A DNA stretch of 16,609 nucleotides from NCBI GenBank assembly GCA_946566415.1, contig CAMNWW010000021.1:1-16609 (forward strand), in the 5' to 3' direction. The stretch comes from an uncultured Lachnospiraceae bacterium. GTDB taxonomy: Bacteria; Bacillota; Clostridia; Lachnospirales; Lachnospiraceae. The position numbers and the translations under genes are program-made. A model generated the notes under the pieces. It saw nothing but the letters and a program-made list of their open reading frames with translations. It ran no database searches and had not been told where the DNA came from. Position 1 is the first letter of the stretch. Each line of letters begins with the position of its first letter. Below, piece after piece: positions 1 to 6,719 of the stretch.

Positions 1-4
1 TTCT

Positions 5-48
5 GCGAAAAATGGCTTCTTGCTCATGTTTTAGCGGGACCCATGGAC
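5..48. repeat. 44-bp dispersed repeat, copy 1
   Basis: This segment matches 4144-4187 in the same orientation at 41 of 44 positions, with no gap. Differences are G/A at 14, G/A at 34 and C/T at 40. The shared block starts GCGAAAAAT and ends CCATGGAC. The second copy begins just past the eno stop codon, and this copy sits at the window edge. The two copies bracket the TetR, flavoprotein, LysM-GH18 and glf genes. Nothing in the unit resembles a coding region, and its function is unknown. It may be a mini-element end, a recombination scar or a shared 3'-UTR element. Confidence 0.8.
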
Positions 49-90
49 ATAAAATTACATGTAAGCATGTATTTTATGTCCATTTGTCCC
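36..90. repeat. Long imperfect hairpin overlapping repeat copy 1
   Basis: GGGAC (36-40) pairs with GTCCC (86-90). ATGGACATAAAAT (43-55) pairs perfectly with ATTTTATGTCCAT (71-83). ACATG (57-61) pairs with CATGT (66-70). This leaves a TAAG loop, one bulged T (56) and a CC/TT internal loop, for 23 base pairs in total. The left arm is the right end of the 44-bp repeat unit and the right arm is an inverted partial copy of it. Copy 2 lacks the hairpin. Neither side has a clean T-run, so it is a poor intrinsic terminator. It looks more like a palindromic mini-element. Confidence 0.75.
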
Positions 91-147
91 TTGGCTCATT
101 TTATCATATATTTCAACAAAGGACAGTAGAAATTTTCAACATAATCC

Positions 148-176
148 TTGATTTTTTGAACAGCGTTCAGTACAAT
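148..176 (+). promoter_or_regulatory. Sigma-A promoter of the TetR-flavoprotein operon
   Basis: The -35 box TTGATT (148-153) and the -10 box TACAAT (171-176) are separated by exactly 17 bp. The predicted start of transcription is near 183, which leaves a short leader of about 24 nt. One operator-like palindrome fills the spacer and another covers the predicted start site, as expected for steric repression. Confidence 0.7.
156..170. promoter_or_regulatory. Operator copy 1 (imperfect palindrome)
   Basis: TTGAACA-G-CGTTCAG lies inside the -35/-10 spacer. It is an imperfect version of the perfect palindrome at 182-196. The centres of the two sites are 26 bp apart. It is the probable binding site of the TetR-family regulator encoded directly downstream, by inference from position and symmetry. 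Confidence 0.65.
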
Positions 177-181
177 GTGCC

Positions 182-196
182 TTGAACACTGTTCAA
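182..196. promoter_or_regulatory. Operator copy 2 (perfect palindrome)
   Basis: TTGAACA-C-TGTTCAA is a perfect 15-bp palindrome around a central base. It overlaps the predicted transcription start and runs directly into the AAGGAGG ribosome binding site (195-201). It repeats the site in the promoter spacer, which points to autoregulation by the TetR-family protein encoded next. Confidence 0.75.
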
Positions 197-206
197 GGAG
201 GATGCC

Positions 207-779
207 ATGGATCATAAAGAACTAATCATTAAGGCCACGATAGAACTCATCACCGAGAAAGGTGAACAGATGAATACCATCACTGTACGGGAAATTTGCA
301 AAAAGGCAAACGTCGGATTGGGACTTGTCAATTATCATTTCGGAAATAAAGACAAATTAATCGAATTATGTGTTGAGCGTATTGTAAATGGTATTGTTGA
401 AAACTTTTCTGCTATCAGGGAAAAAACAGAGGGGCTTACTGCTTTTGAAAAGCTCGACTGCCTTGGGAATATGACTCTTACATTTCTGTTTGAGCATTAT
501 GCCATATCAAAGATTTCTATCCTTTCCGACATGCACACGCCAAAAGAAGACGACAATACGCACAGAACATACCTTGCTTATCTCCCGCTTATGTCTGCCT
601 GCCGTCCAGATTGGGATAGGGAAACGCTGGAGCGTAAAACATTCTGTCTGATCGCGGCAATGCAGCAATTATTTTTGCGGCATAAAATAATCAAACAACT
701 TTACGGGATGGATATGTTAGTCCCGGAAGAACGGAAATCATTTCACAGGGCAATATTGCACGACATTTTGGAGGTATAA
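207..779 (+). CDS. TetR/AcrR-family transcriptional repressor
   Basis: This 190-residue protein has the TetR-family layout. An N-terminal three-helix DNA-binding domain spans roughly residues 5-53, with the recognition region reading VGLGLVNYHFGNKDKLIE, a classic TetR signature. A helical ligand and dimerisation domain follows. The ATG at 207 is chosen because AAGGAGG (195-201) ends 5 nt upstream. The ATG at 202 is out of frame. The next gene starts 4 nt after the stop codon and its ribosome binding site lies in this gene's last codons, so the two are co-transcribed and probably coupled. Two palindromes in the promoter suggest self-repression. The inducer cannot be deduced. In similar TetR-flavoprotein pairs it is often a quinone, dye or electrophile, but that is inference. 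Confidence 0.9.
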   Translation: MDHKELIIKATIELITEKGEQMNTITVREICKKANVGLGLVNYHFGNKDKLIELCVERIVNGIVENFSAIREKTEGLTAFEKLDCLGNMTLTFLFEHYAISKISILSDMHTPKEDDNTHRTYLAYLPLMSACRPDWDRETLERKTFCLIAAMQQLFLRHKIIKQLYGMDMLVPEERKSFHRAILHDILEV

Positions 780-783
780 GTTT

Positions 784-1512
784 ATGAAAATCACAGTAAT
801 AAATGGAACGGAAAAGCATGGGGTTACTTACCGTTTGAAAGAAATATTTCTGGAACCGTTTAAAGGAAAAGCCGAAATCACAGAATTTTATCTTCCGAGA
901 GACTGCCCCTCCTTCTGCTCTGGCTGTTTAAACTGTACACTGAAAGGGGAGCATACATGCAAAGACTCCAAATACGTACAAAAAATCACCGCGTCGCTGT
1001 TACAGTCCGATTTAATCGTAATGACCTCTCCCGCTTATGTGATGCATACAACAGGCTCTATGAAGGCGCTGCTGGATCACCTGGCTTATTTGTGGATACC
1101 GCACCGTTCTGCTCCTGAAATGTACACAAAACGGGCTGTTATTATAACACAATGCCTTGGAGCAGGGGCCCGGTCTACGGCAAAGGATATAAAACACAGC
1201 CTGTCATGGTGGGGAATTTCTAATATCTCAGTATTTACAGGGAAACTTATGAGAGATATTCTCTGGGAAAAGCTGTCTGAAAAGAAACGTTCCCAATTTA
1301 CCAAAAGGATGCATCAATTATCAGAAAAACTGCAGGACATCGATTATGAAAAACCTCCAAGGACAAATATAACGATAAAGATAAAATTTCTTTTCTGCCG
1401 TATGATGCAAAAATCACTGCATCAAAACAACCCTGAATATCTGGATGGAAAATATTGGGCGGATCAAGGATGGCTGGGAGAGAAAAGACCTTGGAAAGTT
1501 CAGCAAATGTAA
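784..1512 (+). CDS. Flavodoxin-fold NAD(P)H-dependent FMN oxidoreductase
   Basis: The 242-residue product resembles the NADPH-dependent FMN reductase / flavodoxin-like family. It starts with a beta strand and a phosphate-binding loop (MKITVINGTEKHG, residues 1-13). A cysteine cluster follows at C41, C45, C48, C51 and C59. Then comes the family's LIVMTSPAYVMHTTGSMKAL segment, which lies near the flavin. The C-terminus ends with a GWLGEKRPW tail typical of the longer members. The cysteine spacing (CxxCxxC-x7-C) resembles iron-sulfur flavoproteins, but many plain reductases share it, so a cluster is not proven. The ribosome binding site GGAGG sits at the end of the TetR gene. The probable role is two-electron reduction of a small molecule sensed by the neighbouring repressor. 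The TetR/flavoprotein pair is visibly more AT-rich than the genes that follow, which may indicate acquisition. Confidence 0.85.
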   Translation: MKITVINGTEKHGVTYRLKEIFLEPFKGKAEITEFYLPRDCPSFCSGCLNCTLKGEHTCKDSKYVQKITASLLQSDLIVMTSPAYVMHTTGSMKALLDHLAYLWIPHRSAPEMYTKRAVIITQCLGAGARSTAKDIKHSLSWWGISNISVFTGKLMRDILWEKLSEKKRSQFTKRMHQLSEKLQDIDYEKPPRTNITIKIKFLFCRMMQKSLHQNNPEYLDGKYWADQGWLGEKRPWKVQQM

Positions 1513-1574
1513 TTTTACATCTTCCAAGCAACAAAATTGATTTTCAGCATAGACTCATAAAAAAGGTTTTTTTT

Positions 1575-2873
1575 ATGGAAATATATGTAGTACAGCCCGG
1601 GGACAGCATTTACCAAATCGCACTAAGATACGGCGTTTCCCCGGTCCGTCTGGCATACGATAACCAAATAACCAATCAAGGAGCTCTTGTGCCGGGGCAG
1701 GCTCTTCTAATCCTGTTCCCCGAAATTGTCCACACGGTAAACGCCGGGGAGACTCTTCCCGAAATTGCGGCAAGCTATCAGATGACGGAGAAACAGCTGT
1801 ACCGGAACAATCCTTTTCTTCTTGATAAGGCTTTCTTGACGGTCGGACAGCAGATCGTGATCGCCTATGAAACCCAAGGGGCGGCTCCCCTCAGGGTAAC
1901 CGGATATGCTTATCCTTTCGTGGCAGGGTACATCATCCGTGAAGCGCTTTTATTCATCGATGAACTGCTTATTTTTTCCTATGGCTTCACCGCTTCGGGA
2001 GAACTGATAAGTCCGATCAGCGAGGACGAATGGCTGATCCGGGAAGCGCGTCAGTTTGGCGCATCTCCGATCCTGGTGCTGACTCCATTCTCTGAATCCG
2101 GCGTTTTCGACAATAATTTGGTAAAGACAGTGACAGAAAACACAGAAATGCAACAGACTCTCATCGCCAATCTTCTCCGGAAAGTGCAGGAGAAAGGATA
2201 TTCGGGCGTGGACGTAGATTTCGAGTACATCCTGCCCGAGGATCGGGAAGGATATGCCGGATTTGTCTCAGCTCTCCGGGAGGTAATGAACTCCAACGGG
2301 TATACCGTGTCTGTAGCGCTTGCGCCTAAAACCTCGTCCGACCAGCCGGGGCTTTTATACGAGGGAGTGGACTACCGTCTGCTGGGTGAAGCCGCTAACA
2401 GCGTATTCTTAATGACGTATGAATGGGGATATACGTACGGACCTCCCATGGCTGTCGCTCCCATCAACAAGGTCCGGGAAGTACTGGATTACGCGGTTAC
2501 AGAAATCCCCCCGGATAAGATCATCATGGGATTTCCGAACTATGGCTATGACTGGAAGCTTCCCTTTGAGCGCGGCGTCACCCAGGCGCAGCTGATCGGC
2601 AATGTGGAAGCGGTTCGGATTGCGGTAGAAAATAATGCTGAGATTCAGTATGACGAACTTGCCCAAAGCCCTTACTTTACTTACCAGAGCCAGGGCGGCG
2701 GGCATGAAGTCTGGTTCGAGGATGTCCGCAGTATTCAGGCTAAACTGAACGCCGTCAATGAATATGGTTTTCGGGGATTCGGTTACTGGAACCTTATGAG
2801 ACCCTTCCGGGCGAACTGGCTTCTGGTAAACGGGACGATCCGCGATACCCCGGAAGATACCACAGGGCAATGA
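1575..2873 (+). CDS. LysM-LysM-GH18 spore cortex lytic enzyme (SleL/YaaH-like)
   Basis: From the ATG at 1575 the protein has 432 residues, which fits SleL-type enzymes. Two LysM peptidoglycan-binding repeats come first (about residues 2-47, beginning YVVQPGDSIYQIA, and about 52-97). A glycoside hydrolase family 18 domain follows (about 105-425). The catalytic signature GVDVDFE is at residues 211-217, with D213, D215 and the acid E217 of the DxxDxDxE motif. SleL proteins are N-acetylglucosaminidases that degrade cortex muropeptides during germination. There is no signal peptide, consistent with assembly on the spore from the mother cell. An upstream in-frame ATG at 1455 would add 40 unrelated residues overlapping the previous gene and was rejected. 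The ribosome binding site AAAAAAGG is weak, and eight T residues precede the start codon. Confidence 0.88.
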   Translation: MEIYVVQPGDSIYQIALRYGVSPVRLAYDNQITNQGALVPGQALLILFPEIVHTVNAGETLPEIAASYQMTEKQLYRNNPFLLDKAFLTVGQQIVIAYETQGAAPLRVTGYAYPFVAGYIIREALLFIDELLIFSYGFTASGELISPISEDEWLIREARQFGASPILVLTPFSESGVFDNNLVKTVTENTEMQQTLIANLLRKVQEKGYSGVDVDFEYILPEDREGYAGFVSALREVMNSNGYTVSVALAPKTSSDQPGLLYEGVDYRLLGEAANSVFLMTYEWGYTYGPPMAVAPINKVREVLDYAVTEIPPDKIIMGFPNYGYDWKLPFERGVTQAQLIGNVEAVRIAVENNAEIQYDELAQSPYFTYQSQGGGHEVWFEDVRSIQAKLNAVNEYGFRGFGYWNLMRPFRANWLLVNGTIRDTPEDTTGQ

Positions 2874-2891
2874 GCGAGCCATAAACGCATC

Positions 2892-2920
2892 AGAAAAGGG
2901 AGCCAAACGCCCCCTTTTCT
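2892..2920. terminator. Bidirectional intrinsic terminator
   Basis: AGAAAAGGG (2892-2900) pairs with CCCTTTTCT (2912-2920) across an 11-nt loop. The stem lies 18 bp beyond the LysM-GH18 stop codon and 30 bp beyond the convergent glf stop. The A-rich and T-rich ends provide U-tracts on both strands, so it can end both converging transcripts. Confidence 0.75.
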
Positions 2921-2949
2921 ACATGAAATATCATTTATCTCTCCGAATC

Positions 2950-4071
2950 TTATTGCCGATTTCCCAGTTCCTCCTCCACACATTTCAAGGCTTCCGCCAC
3001 CACATTATGCATGTCGAAGTATTTATACATGCCCAGCCGCCCGCCGAAGATAACTTTGTCCTCCTTTTGGGCAAGCTCTCTGTACTTTTCATACAGCGCG
3101 TTATTCTTTTCATCATTCATAGGATAATACGGCTCGTCCCCCTTCTCCCACGCCGCGGGATATTCACGGGTGATAACCGTTTTAGGATTTACATTCCCGT
3201 TCTGGCAGCCGAATTCAAAATGCTTATGTTCGATAATGCGGGTGTAGGGAATCTCAAATTCTGTATAATTTACCACCGCGTTTCCCTGGTAATTTTCACA
3301 GTCCAGTTCCTCTGTCTCAAACCGCAGGCTCCGGTATTCCAGTTCCCCGTAGCAGTAATTAAAATACTCGTCAATCATTCCGGTAAACACAATCTTCCTG
3401 GCCTGTGCTTTAAGATTCTCCCTGTCGGCAAAGAAATCCGTGTCCAGCCTTACCTCGATTCCTTCCAGCATCTTCTCCACGATCTGTGTGTAGCCGCCTA
3501 TAGGGATTCCCTGATAACTGTCGTTGAAATAATTATTATCATACACAAAGCGAACCGGAAGCCGCCGGATGATAAACGCCGGAAGCTCCGCGGCCCTTCT
3601 TCCCCACTGCTTTTCCGTATAACCTTTCACCAGTTTTTCATAGATATCCCTGCCGACCAGAGATATCGCCTGTTCCTCCAGGTTCTTCGGCTCGGTGATC
3701 CCCGCCTCCTTGATCTGGCGTGCGATCTCTTTTCTTGCCTCGTCCGGCGTCTTTACCCCCCACATCCTGCTGAACGTGTTCATATTAAAAGGCATATTAT
3801 ACAGCTCGTCCTTATAGCGCGCCACAGGGGAATTGGTGTAGCGGTTAAATTCCGCAAACTGCTGTACGTACTCCCAGACTGCTTTATTACTCGTGTGGAA
3901 TATATGGGCGCCGTATTCATGCACCTGGATGCCGTCCACTTCCTTTGTGTAAATATTTCCTGCTACATGACCGCGCCGGTCAATAACCAATACCTTTTTT
4001 CCTGCCTTAGACGCCTCATGTGCAAATACAGCCCCGAAAAGCCCTGCGCCGACGATCAGATAATCATACAT
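2950..4071 (-). CDS. glf: UDP-galactopyranose mutase
   Basis: The 373-residue flavoenzyme converts UDP-galactopyranose to UDP-galactofuranose, the donor for galactofuranose in surface polysaccharides. It opens with the FAD-binding Rossmann motif GAGLFG (residues 8-13) and VLVIDRRGHVAGNIYT. Family-typical segments follow: HEYGAHIFHTSNKAVWEYV, YNMPFNMNTF, and a C-terminal GGRLGMYKYFDMHNV that closes the FAD site. Length matches the family. The start follows AAGGAGA by about 6 nt. It lies alone, downstream of eno in the same orientation and convergent with the LysM-GH18 gene. No glycosyltransferases are nearby, so any galactofuranose locus it serves is elsewhere or outside the window. Confidence 0.95.
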   Translation of the reverse strand: MYDYLIVGAGLFGAVFAHEASKAGKKVLVIDRRGHVAGNIYTKEVDGIQVHEYGAHIFHTSNKAVWEYVQQFAEFNRYTNSPVARYKDELYNMPFNMNTFSRMWGVKTPDEARKEIARQIKEAGITEPKNLEEQAISLVGRDIYEKLVKGYTEKQWGRRAAELPAFIIRRLPVRFVYDNNYFNDSYQGIPIGGYTQIVEKMLEGIEVRLDTDFFADRENLKAQARKIVFTGMIDEYFNYCYGELEYRSLRFETEELDCENYQGNAVVNYTEFEIPYTRIIEHKHFEFGCQNGNVNPKTVITREYPAAWEKGDEPYYPMNDEKNNALYEKYRELAQKEDKVIFGGRLGMYKYFDMHNVVAEALKCVEEELGNRQ

Positions 4072-4104
4072 GTCTGTTCTCCTTTGTTTTCAATCTTCAA
4101 CACC

Positions 4105-4133
4105 ATTATAAAGGATTGTCAGGAATCTTTCCA
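4105..4133 (-). promoter_or_regulatory. Possible glf promoter
   Basis: On the minus strand a perfect TATAAT -10 (plus-strand 4105-4110) follows a weak TGGAAA -35 (4128-4133) with 17-bp spacing, about 34 bp upstream of the glf start. The -35 is poor, so readthrough from eno may also supply glf transcripts. Confidence 0.4.
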
Positions 4134-4143
4134 GGGCTTTGCA

Positions 4144-4187
4144 GCGAAAAATAGCTTCTTGCTCATGTTTTAACGGGATCCATGGAC
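4144..4187. repeat. 44-bp dispersed repeat, copy 2
   Basis: This is the same unit as at 5-48, in direct orientation, 41/44 identical. Its right end lies 8 bp from the eno stop codon (4196-4198), so relative to eno it occupies the 3' untranslated region. The flanks beyond the unit do not match those of copy 1, and the hairpin seen there is absent. Together the copies enclose a 4.1-kb segment of four genes. Confidence 0.8.
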
Positions 4188-4195
4188 TCATGATA

Positions 4196-5503
4196 TCACG
4201 AGAACCGTACGAATGGATTCTCATACTTTGCGATCCCGCCCAGCCGGTCCTCAATCCTCAGGAGCTGGTTATATTTCGCCACCCGTTCGGAGCGGCAGGG
4301 AGCGCCCGTCTTAATCTGCCCAGTGTTAAATGCCACAGCCAGGTCGGCGATGATCGAATCCTCCGTCTCGCCGGAGCGGTGGGAAATGACCGCATTGTAC
4401 CCTGCGCGTTTGGCCATCTCGATTGCGTCGATAGCCTCCGTCAGAGTCCCGATCTGGTTCACCTTAATGAGGATCGCGTTAGCGATCTCTTTGATGATAC
4501 CGGCATTCAGCCGTTTTACATTGGTCACAAAAAGATCGTCCCCGACAAGCTGCATATTCAGCCCCATGCGCGTAGTGAGAAGTTCCCATCCTTCCCAGTC
4601 CTCTTCGTCCAGAGCGTCCTCGATGGATAAGATCGGAAATTCATTTGCCAGGTCTTCATAATAATCAATCATTTCTTCCGTGGAGCGCATAATCTTTTTT
4701 CCATGCATTTTCGACTCCCCCTGAAAAATGTAACGCCCTGCTTCTTTGTCATACAGCTCGCTTGCCGCCGCATCCAAAGCGATCACAATCTGTTCCCCTG
4801 GTTTATATCCTGCCTTTTCCACTGCCCGTATGATAAAACGGAGCGCTTCTTTTGCATCCGGAAGATCCGGCGCAAAGCCGCCTTCGTCTCCCACTGCGGT
4901 CTGATACCCCTCGTCTGAAAGCAGGGAGCGTAAGGCTTTGTAGATTTCCGCGCACATCTGGAGTCCCTGCTCAAAGCAGCATGCCCCTACAGGCATAATC
5001 ATAAACTCCTGAATATCCACCGTATTGTCAGCATGGCGTCCTCCGTTTAAAATATTCATCATCGGAACCGGCATCTGTTTGGCGTTCACACCGCCGAGAT
5101 ACTGGTAAAGAGGTATGTGCAGCGCTTTCGCCGCGGCCCGCGCCGCCGCCATGGAAACACTCAGCATCGCGTTTGCGCCGAGATTGATTTTATTATCCGT
5201 TCCGTCCAGTTTTACCAGAACCTCATCCAGCTTTGCCTGTTCAAATACATTCATCCCAATGATCTCTCTTGCGATCCTGTCATTTACATGCTCTACAGCC
5301 CGCCGTACTCCAAGTCCCTGATACCTATGCTGGCCGTCCCGCAGCTCAATCGCCTCGAATTTCCCGGTAGACGCGCCTGACGGCACCATCGCCCGGCCCA
5401 GATATTTTTCTCCTGCCAGCACCTCGGCCTCTACTGTTGGATTTCCCCGGGAATCCAGGATTTCTCTTGCGTATATGTCTGTTATTGGTAAATATTTATA
5501 CAT
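4196..5503 (-). CDS. eno: Enolase (phosphopyruvate hydratase)
   Basis: This 435-residue protein interconverts 2-phosphoglycerate and phosphoenolpyruvate in glycolysis. Diagnostic segments are EILDSRGNPTVEAEV near the N-terminus, VPSGASTGKFEA (active-site loop), AVGDEGGFAP (catalytic Glu), ALDAAASE, SIEDALDEEDW and LVGDDLFVTN (metal ligands), LIKVNQIGTLTEA (catalytic Lys) and SHRSGETEDS. The start follows AAGGAGG by 7 nt. Some normally conserved neighbours differ: the usual NGGEHADNNVDIQEF reads NGGRHADNTVDIQEF, and FAPNL reads FAPDL. This suggests a divergent lineage or a second copy. No gap-pgk-tpi-gpm cluster is adjacent, so it appears to be a stand-alone unit. All catalytic residues appear intact. 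Confidence 0.95.
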   Translation of the reverse strand: MYKYLPITDIYAREILDSRGNPTVEAEVLAGEKYLGRAMVPSGASTGKFEAIELRDGQHRYQGLGVRRAVEHVNDRIAREIIGMNVFEQAKLDEVLVKLDGTDNKINLGANAMLSVSMAAARAAAKALHIPLYQYLGGVNAKQMPVPMMNILNGGRHADNTVDIQEFMIMPVGACCFEQGLQMCAEIYKALRSLLSDEGYQTAVGDEGGFAPDLPDAKEALRFIIRAVEKAGYKPGEQIVIALDAAASELYDKEAGRYIFQGESKMHGKKIMRSTEEMIDYYEDLANEFPILSIEDALDEEDWEGWELLTTRMGLNMQLVGDDLFVTNVKRLNAGIIKEIANAILIKVNQIGTLTEAIDAIEMAKRAGYNAVISHRSGETEDSIIADLAVAFNTGQIKTGAPCRSERVAKYNQLLRIEDRLGGIAKYENPFVRFS

Positions 5504-5520
5504 AATATATCCTCCTTTAT

Positions 5521-5538
5521 GTTACTATTCACAGTAAC
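5521..5538. repeat. Hairpin just upstream of the eno ribosome binding site
   Basis: GTTACT (5521-5526) and AGTAAC (5533-5538) form a perfect 6-bp inverted repeat with a 6-nt loop, 4 nt from the AAGGAGG of eno on the minus strand. In RNA it would form a small hairpin beside the Shine-Dalgarno. In DNA it could be an operator. No convincing -35/-10 pair for eno was found in the surrounding 264-bp intergenic region. Confidence 0.4.
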
Positions 5539-5671
5539 TCCTTTATGGCAGATAGTATATCCGCATATCAGGATAACATGCATCTTCGTGTCTTTCATCA
5601 TACTTACAGAACAAGTGTTGAAATTGTATTATTGTATACATGGATTAGCTCTTGATTCCCTCTTAAAACTG

Positions 5672-5700
5672 TTGACTTTCCAAAATGACAGGGGTACAAT
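5672..5700 (+). promoter_or_regulatory. Sigma-A promoter of the YitT-family gene
   Basis: TTGACT (5672-5677) and TACAAT (5695-5700) are separated by 17 bp, a near-consensus vegetative promoter 68 bp upstream of the start codon. It lies in the divergent region between eno and the YitT-family gene. Confidence 0.75.
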
Positions 5701-5767
5701 TCGATGGGGCAAAAGGAGGGAATTCTTTTATCCGCCCTAAAATATAAAACAACTGAGGAATATACAT

Positions 5768-6610
5768 ATGAAAACGAAACTTCATACCTTTTCACTAATG
5801 ACTTTCGCCACCTTGATCATGGCAGTCGGTACCTATTTTTTCAAATTTACCAATAATTTCACCTTCGGGGGCATTACCGGTCTTGCGGTCCTTGTCGCCA
5901 AGTCCGGCCTGATATCCGCCGCCGATTTTTCATTTATCGCCAACATGCTCCTTCTGGCGCTCGGCGCTGTTATACTGGGGAAAAAATTTGTGGCAAAGAC
6001 CGCTTACTGCAGTGTTCTTCTTTCTGTCGCTCTTTCCCTATTTGAACGGATCTGGCCCATGAGTCATCCTTTTACTACAGAGCCAATGCTGGAAGTCATG
6101 TTCGCCATCGCGCTTCCTGCATTTGGTTCCGCTATCCTGTTCAATATTGGCTCCTCAAGCGGAGGAACCGATATCATCGCCATGATTTTAAAAAAATACA
6201 GCAGTGTAGATATCGGCCGCGCGCTCCTTTTATCCGATCTGATTGTCACGATCGCATCCTTCTTTGTATTCGACACCAAAACCGGTCTATATTCCTGCTT
6301 CGGGCTTGCGATCCGCTCTTTCCTGGTAGATAACTTTATTGAAAGCCTGAACCTGTCCAAATATTTCAACGTAGTCTGTGACAAGCCGGAAAATATCTGT
6401 AATTTTATCGTGCATGACCTTAACCGAAGCGCTACCGTCTGCGACGGTCACGGCGCCTTTTTGGGCACCCAGAAGTACATTATTTTCACTGCATTGAACC
6501 GCCAGCAGGCTGTCCGTCTGCGAAACTTTATCCGACATGAGGACCCTGCCGCTTTTATTCTTATCTCCAATACAAGCGAGATCATAGGAAAAGGATTTCA
6601 CAGTGTATAA
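5768..6610 (+). CDS. YitT-family integral membrane protein with C-terminal DUF2179 domain
   Basis: The 280-residue protein matches the YitT architecture. The N-terminal membrane domain (about residues 8-195) has five to six hydrophobic segments. It contains the family signature FNIGSSSGGTDIIAMIL near residues 125-141, preceded by a conserved asparagine-containing segment ADFSFIANMLLLALG. A soluble DUF2179 domain follows from about 200, with FIVHDLNRSATVCDGHGAFLG and a final PAAFILISNTSEIIGKGF. The molecular function of this family is not established, and no transport substrate can be named. The start is preceded by TGAGGAA and by a strong promoter. The small alarmone synthetase begins 109 bp downstream on the same strand, so readthrough is possible. 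Confidence 0.88.
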   Translation: MKTKLHTFSLMTFATLIMAVGTYFFKFTNNFTFGGITGLAVLVAKSGLISAADFSFIANMLLLALGAVILGKKFVAKTAYCSVLLSVALSLFERIWPMSHPFTTEPMLEVMFAIALPAFGSAILFNIGSSSGGTDIIAMILKKYSSVDIGRALLLSDLIVTIASFFVFDTKTGLYSCFGLAIRSFLVDNFIESLNLSKYFNVVCDKPENICNFIVHDLNRSATVCDGHGAFLGTQKYIIFTALNRQQAVRLRNFIRHEDPAAFILISNTSEIIGKGFHSV

Positions 6611-6719
6611 TCTCAAAAGAAAGGATTCCTTTCACAAAGAAACTGTGTTATAGTTAGGGAAAGCGGTGTTTCCAAGTTATGAGTGGACTCCGCAATCAAT
6701 ATGCAAAGAGGTTTTATAT

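Noticed and set aside
784..1512. Annotation as a proven iron-sulfur flavoprotein
   Set aside because: The cysteine spacing is similar but not identical, and many FMN reductases share a comparable cysteine pattern without a cluster.
1455..1574. Upstream in-frame start for the LysM-GH18 protein
   Set aside because: The 40 extra residues overlap the flavoprotein gene and are unrelated to LysM, while the ATG at 1575 starts the first LysM repeat directly.
2923..4173. 416-codon plus-strand ORF
   Set aside because: It is antisense to glf over almost its whole length. Its translation is rich in His, Leu, Pro and Arg without domain motifs, while the opposite strand encodes a full glf with a ribosome binding site.
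5..4187. Calling the repeat-bracketed block an integrative element
   Set aside because: No integrase, transposase or target-site duplication was seen, so only the repeats themselves are reported as features.
5519..5740. 73-codon plus-strand ORF upstream of the YitT-family gene
   Set aside because: It runs over the strong TTGACT/TACAAT promoter, has no good ribosome binding site of its own, and its product resembles no family.
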